NCBI GenBank assembly: GCA_021793055.1 | Contig: JAJYTL010000168.1 | Coordinates: 1 to 7,167 of the forward strand | DNA length: 7,167 nt | Direction: 5' to 3' | Source: Pseudomonadota bacterium | GTDB lineage: Bacteria; Pseudomonadota; Alphaproteobacteria; Ferrovibrionales; Ferrovibrionaceae | Part shown: piece after piece, positions 5,463 through 7,167 of the stretch | Layout of the letters: each line of letters starts with the position of its first letter | How positions within the stretch are numbered: the first letter of the stretch is position 1 | The notes under the pieces: generated by a model | What the model saw: the letters and a program-made list of their open reading frames with translations, nothing else | Database searches by the model: none | What the model was told of the DNA's origin: nothing | Program-made: the position numbers and the translations under genes

Positions 5463-6682
5463 TGAGCGCGGCGGCGTCTCTGTCCGAAAGCCAGTGCGCG
5501 GCCTTTGCCCGCGTTCTCGATCTTCTGGCCGAGCGCATGGCGGCGGACGAAGCCGCGCTCGGCGACGCATTTCCTTATGTGACGGGGCCGTCCGGCGCCT
5601 GGAAGACGATGCCGGCGACGCGCTCGGCCGGCTACGGGCCGAACGGCTGGGATCACGGCAATTGGTTCTGCGGCTTCTGGATCGGGCTGCTGCTCGCCGC
5701 CCATGTCCATAGCGGCGACGCGGCGCTTCTCGGCGCTGCGCGGCGGCGGCTCGATCTTATCCGTCCGCGCGCCGAAGATCCCAATACCCACGATATCGGC
5801 TTCATCTTCCAATCGAGCGCCATTCCCGCCTGTCACATCACCGGCACGCGCGCTTACGCCGAACTCGCGCTGCGCGCTGCGGAACGGCTGCGGGCGCGGG
5901 CCGTCCGCACCAAGGCCGGCAGCTATGTCGCCGCCTGGGGGCCGCTCGACGATCCGCGCGGTCGGGCAAGCTCGGCGATCGACACCATGGCCAATCTGCC
6001 GCTGCTCTACTGGGCGGCGGCCGAAACCGGCGATGCGAGCTTCCGCGATCTCGGCGCGGCGCACGCGCGGATGACCGCCGGCGCCTTCGTCCGGCCCGAC
6101 CGCTCGACCTATCATGCGGTCGAGTACGATCCCGAGAGCGGCGTCAAACGCCGCGGCTTCACCTTTCAGGGCGCCGCCGACGAATCTTGCTGGCCGCGCG
6201 GCCAAGCCTGGGCGATCAAGGGTTTCGCCGCCAGCGCCGAGGCCGACGCCGACGCCGGCTTTTTCGCCTTGGCTGAGGGCCTCGGGCGCTATTTCCTCGC
6301 CCGTCTCGATGCCGGGCTGGTGCCGTACTGGGATTTCGACGATCCTGCGATCCCGGCGGCGCCGCGCGATTCGTCGGCCGCCGCCATCGCCGCCTCGGGC
6401 TTTCTCGACCTGGCGCGGCTCTCGCCCGATCCGGCCCGCGCCGCCGAATGGGACGCGCGGGGCCTCGCGCTGCTCGATGCGCTGGTGCGCGATTATCTCG
6501 TGACCGAGGAAGATCATCGCGGCATCCTCAAGCACGGCTGCTATTCCAAGCCGCAGGGCGAGGGCGTCGACAGCGCCGTCCTCTTTGGCGACTTCTATTT
6601 CATCGAGGCGCTGGTGAAGCTGCTCCATCCCGGCCGCTTCGCGCCCGAGCGGCCCCGCCGGTCGTCCGGCCGCGTCGCCTAG
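5462..6682 (+). CDS. Glycoside hydrolase family 88 protein (unsaturated glucuronyl hydrolase-like)
   Basis: The 406-residue product looks like a GH88 (alpha/alpha)6-barrel enzyme. Known members hydrate the double bond of an unsaturated uronic acid left by polysaccharide lyases, which releases the next sugar. Family features in order are GNWFCGFWIGLLLAAH (66-81), THDIGFIFQSSA (109-120), AIDTMANLPLLYWAAAETGD (172-191), FQGAADESCWPRGQAWAIKG (235-254), PYWDFDDPA with DSSAAAIAASGFLDLA (288-318), HGCYSKPQGEGVDSAVLFGD (358-377) and FYFIEAL. Asp111 and Asp174 fit the two catalytic Asp residues of Bacillus UGL (Asp88 and Asp149) with nearly the same spacing. There is no signal peptide, so it should be cytosolic. 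The ATG overlaps the preceding TAA by one base, and the next gene begins 20 bases after its stop. No polysaccharide lyase, sugar transporter or uronate gene is visible, so the true substrate may be a smaller or unusual glycoside. A GH105 assignment is possible but less likely. Confidence 0.86.
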   Translation: MSAAASLSESQCAAFARVLDLLAERMAADEAALGDAFPYVTGPSGAWKTMPATRSAGYGPNGWDHGNWFCGFWIGLLLAAHVHSGDAALLGAARRRLDLIRPRAEDPNTHDIGFIFQSSAIPACHITGTRAYAELALRAAERLRARAVRTKAGSYVAAWGPLDDPRGRASSAIDTMANLPLLYWAAAETGDASFRDLGAAHARMTAGAFVRPDRSTYHAVEYDPESGVKRRGFTFQGAADESCWPRGQAWAIKGFAASAEADADAGFFALAEGLGRYFLARLDAGLVPYWDFDDPAIPAAPRDSSAAAIAASGFLDLARLSPDPARAAEWDARGLALLDALVRDYLVTEEDHRGILKHGCYSKPQGEGVDSAVLFGDFYFIEALVKLLHPGRFAPERPRRSSGRVA

Positions 6683-6702
6683 CCCGCATTGAGGAGACCG
6701 GC

Positions 6703-7167
6703 ATGGAGTTGCTTCGCGGCATCCGCATCGTCAGCTTCAACCATTTCCTCATGGGGCCGCTCGGCATTCAGTTGCTTGGCGATCTCGGCGCCGAGGTGAT
6801 CGCCGTCGAGCCGATCGAGGGCGCGTTTCAGCGCCATTGGAGCGGCGGTTTTCGCGCCGTCGACGGCCAGTCGGTGTTGTTTCTTTCCGCCAATCGCAAC
6901 AAGCGGAGCTTCGCCCTCGACCTCAAGGCGCCGGAGGGCCGCGACATCGCGCTGCGCCTGATCGATCGCGCCGACGTGGTGGCGGAGAACTACCGTCCCG
7001 GCGTGATGGAGAAGCTCGGTCTCGGCGAGGGGATGTTGCGGGCGCGCAACCCGAAGTTGATCTATGCCGCGGCCTCGGGCTTCGGGCCGGATGGGCCCTA
7101 TGCCGCGCGGCCGGGGCAGGACCTTTTGATCCAGGCGCTCTCCGGCCTAGCCGCGATCAACGGCGGC
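6703..7167 (+). CDS. CaiB/BaiF family III CoA-transferase, N-terminal part
   Basis: The first 155 residues of a family III CoA-transferase are present, and the frame is open at the window edge. These enzymes move CoA between carboxylic acids through aspartyl-CoA thioester intermediates in the cytosol. Evidence includes LLRGIRIVSFNHFLMGPLGI (3-22), LLGDLGAEVIAVEP (24-37), FLSANRNKRSFALDLKAPEG (60-79), ADVVAENYRPGVMEKLGL (90-107), LIYAAASGFGPDGPYAARPG (119-138) and QDLLIQALSGL (139-149), in which Asp140 fits the catalytic Asp. Family members usually have about 380-430 residues, so roughly 60% lies outside the window. The ATG at 6703 has GAGGAGA (6691-6697) 5 bases upstream and follows the GH88 stop by 20 bases, so it belongs to the same operon. 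The acid substrate cannot be told from the sequence. Racemases of the same fold (such as alpha-methylacyl-CoA racemase) are an alternative. Confidence 0.9.
   Translation, partial: MELLRGIRIVSFNHFLMGPLGIQLLGDLGAEVIAVEPIEGAFQRHWSGGFRAVDGQSVLFLSANRNKRSFALDLKAPEGRDIALRLIDRADVVAENYRPGVMEKLGLGEGMLRARNPKLIYAAASGFGPDGPYAARPGQDLLIQALSGLAAINGG

Noticed and set aside
3993..5570. A leftward open frame of 525 codons opposite metY and the hydrolase
   Set aside because: It overlies two well-supported genes, is rich in Arg, Gly, Gln and Glu, and shows no domain. The same applies to the 419-codon frame at 5369-6628 opposite the GH88 gene.

Overview
The window looks like chromosome of a high-GC alphaproteobacterium. 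The main support is a DUF1192-type small protein, a family found mostly in Alphaproteobacteria, together with strong Shine-Dalgarno sites, dense GC-rich coding and an aerobic-type bluB behind a B12 riboswitch. I cannot name the genus. No tRNA, rRNA, CRISPR array or insertion sequence is visible, and no gene-free stretch exceeds 300 bases.

Left part (1-1513): a candidate promoter and the DUF1192-type gene run rightward. They face a leftward two-gene unit, a glutathione S-transferase (GST) followed by a hypothetical gene. Both genes of this unit carry one simple lesion. The GST has an in-frame TAG where the alignment-like context expects a Tyr codon, and its C-terminal tail remains readable behind the stop. 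The hypothetical gene has a one-base frameshift near a five-base T run (five A in the mRNA). Repairing each lesion in thought gives a GST of normal length whose TAA directly abuts the ATG of a 182-residue protein that has its own perfect GGAGG site. The hypothetical gene is also clearly poorer in GC (about 48% in two counted lines) than the rest of the window (about 72% in a counted line).

Middle part (1514-3214): a canonical cobalamin riboswitch with an intact B12 box precedes bluB, the enzyme that makes the lower ligand (5,6-dimethylbenzimidazole) of B12. A long GC hairpin after bluB probably ends that unit. Next comes a hexapeptide-repeat O-acetyltransferase of the LacA/Maa/NodL type with an atypical N-terminus.

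Right part (3318-7167, continuing off the edge): a tightly packed rightward operon encodes an O-acetylhomoserine sulfhydrylase (metY type), an alpha/beta hydrolase, a GH88 unsaturated glucuronyl hydrolase-like enzyme and a family III (CaiB/BaiF) CoA-transferase, cut by the window end. Spacing is 9 bases, then a 1-base ATG/TAA overlap, then 20 bases. This mix does not match a textbook pathway and is the best candidate here for an undescribed metabolic module. The sulfhydrylase and the B12 unit may meet at methionine synthesis, since homocysteine is the substrate of B12-dependent MetH, but that link is inference.
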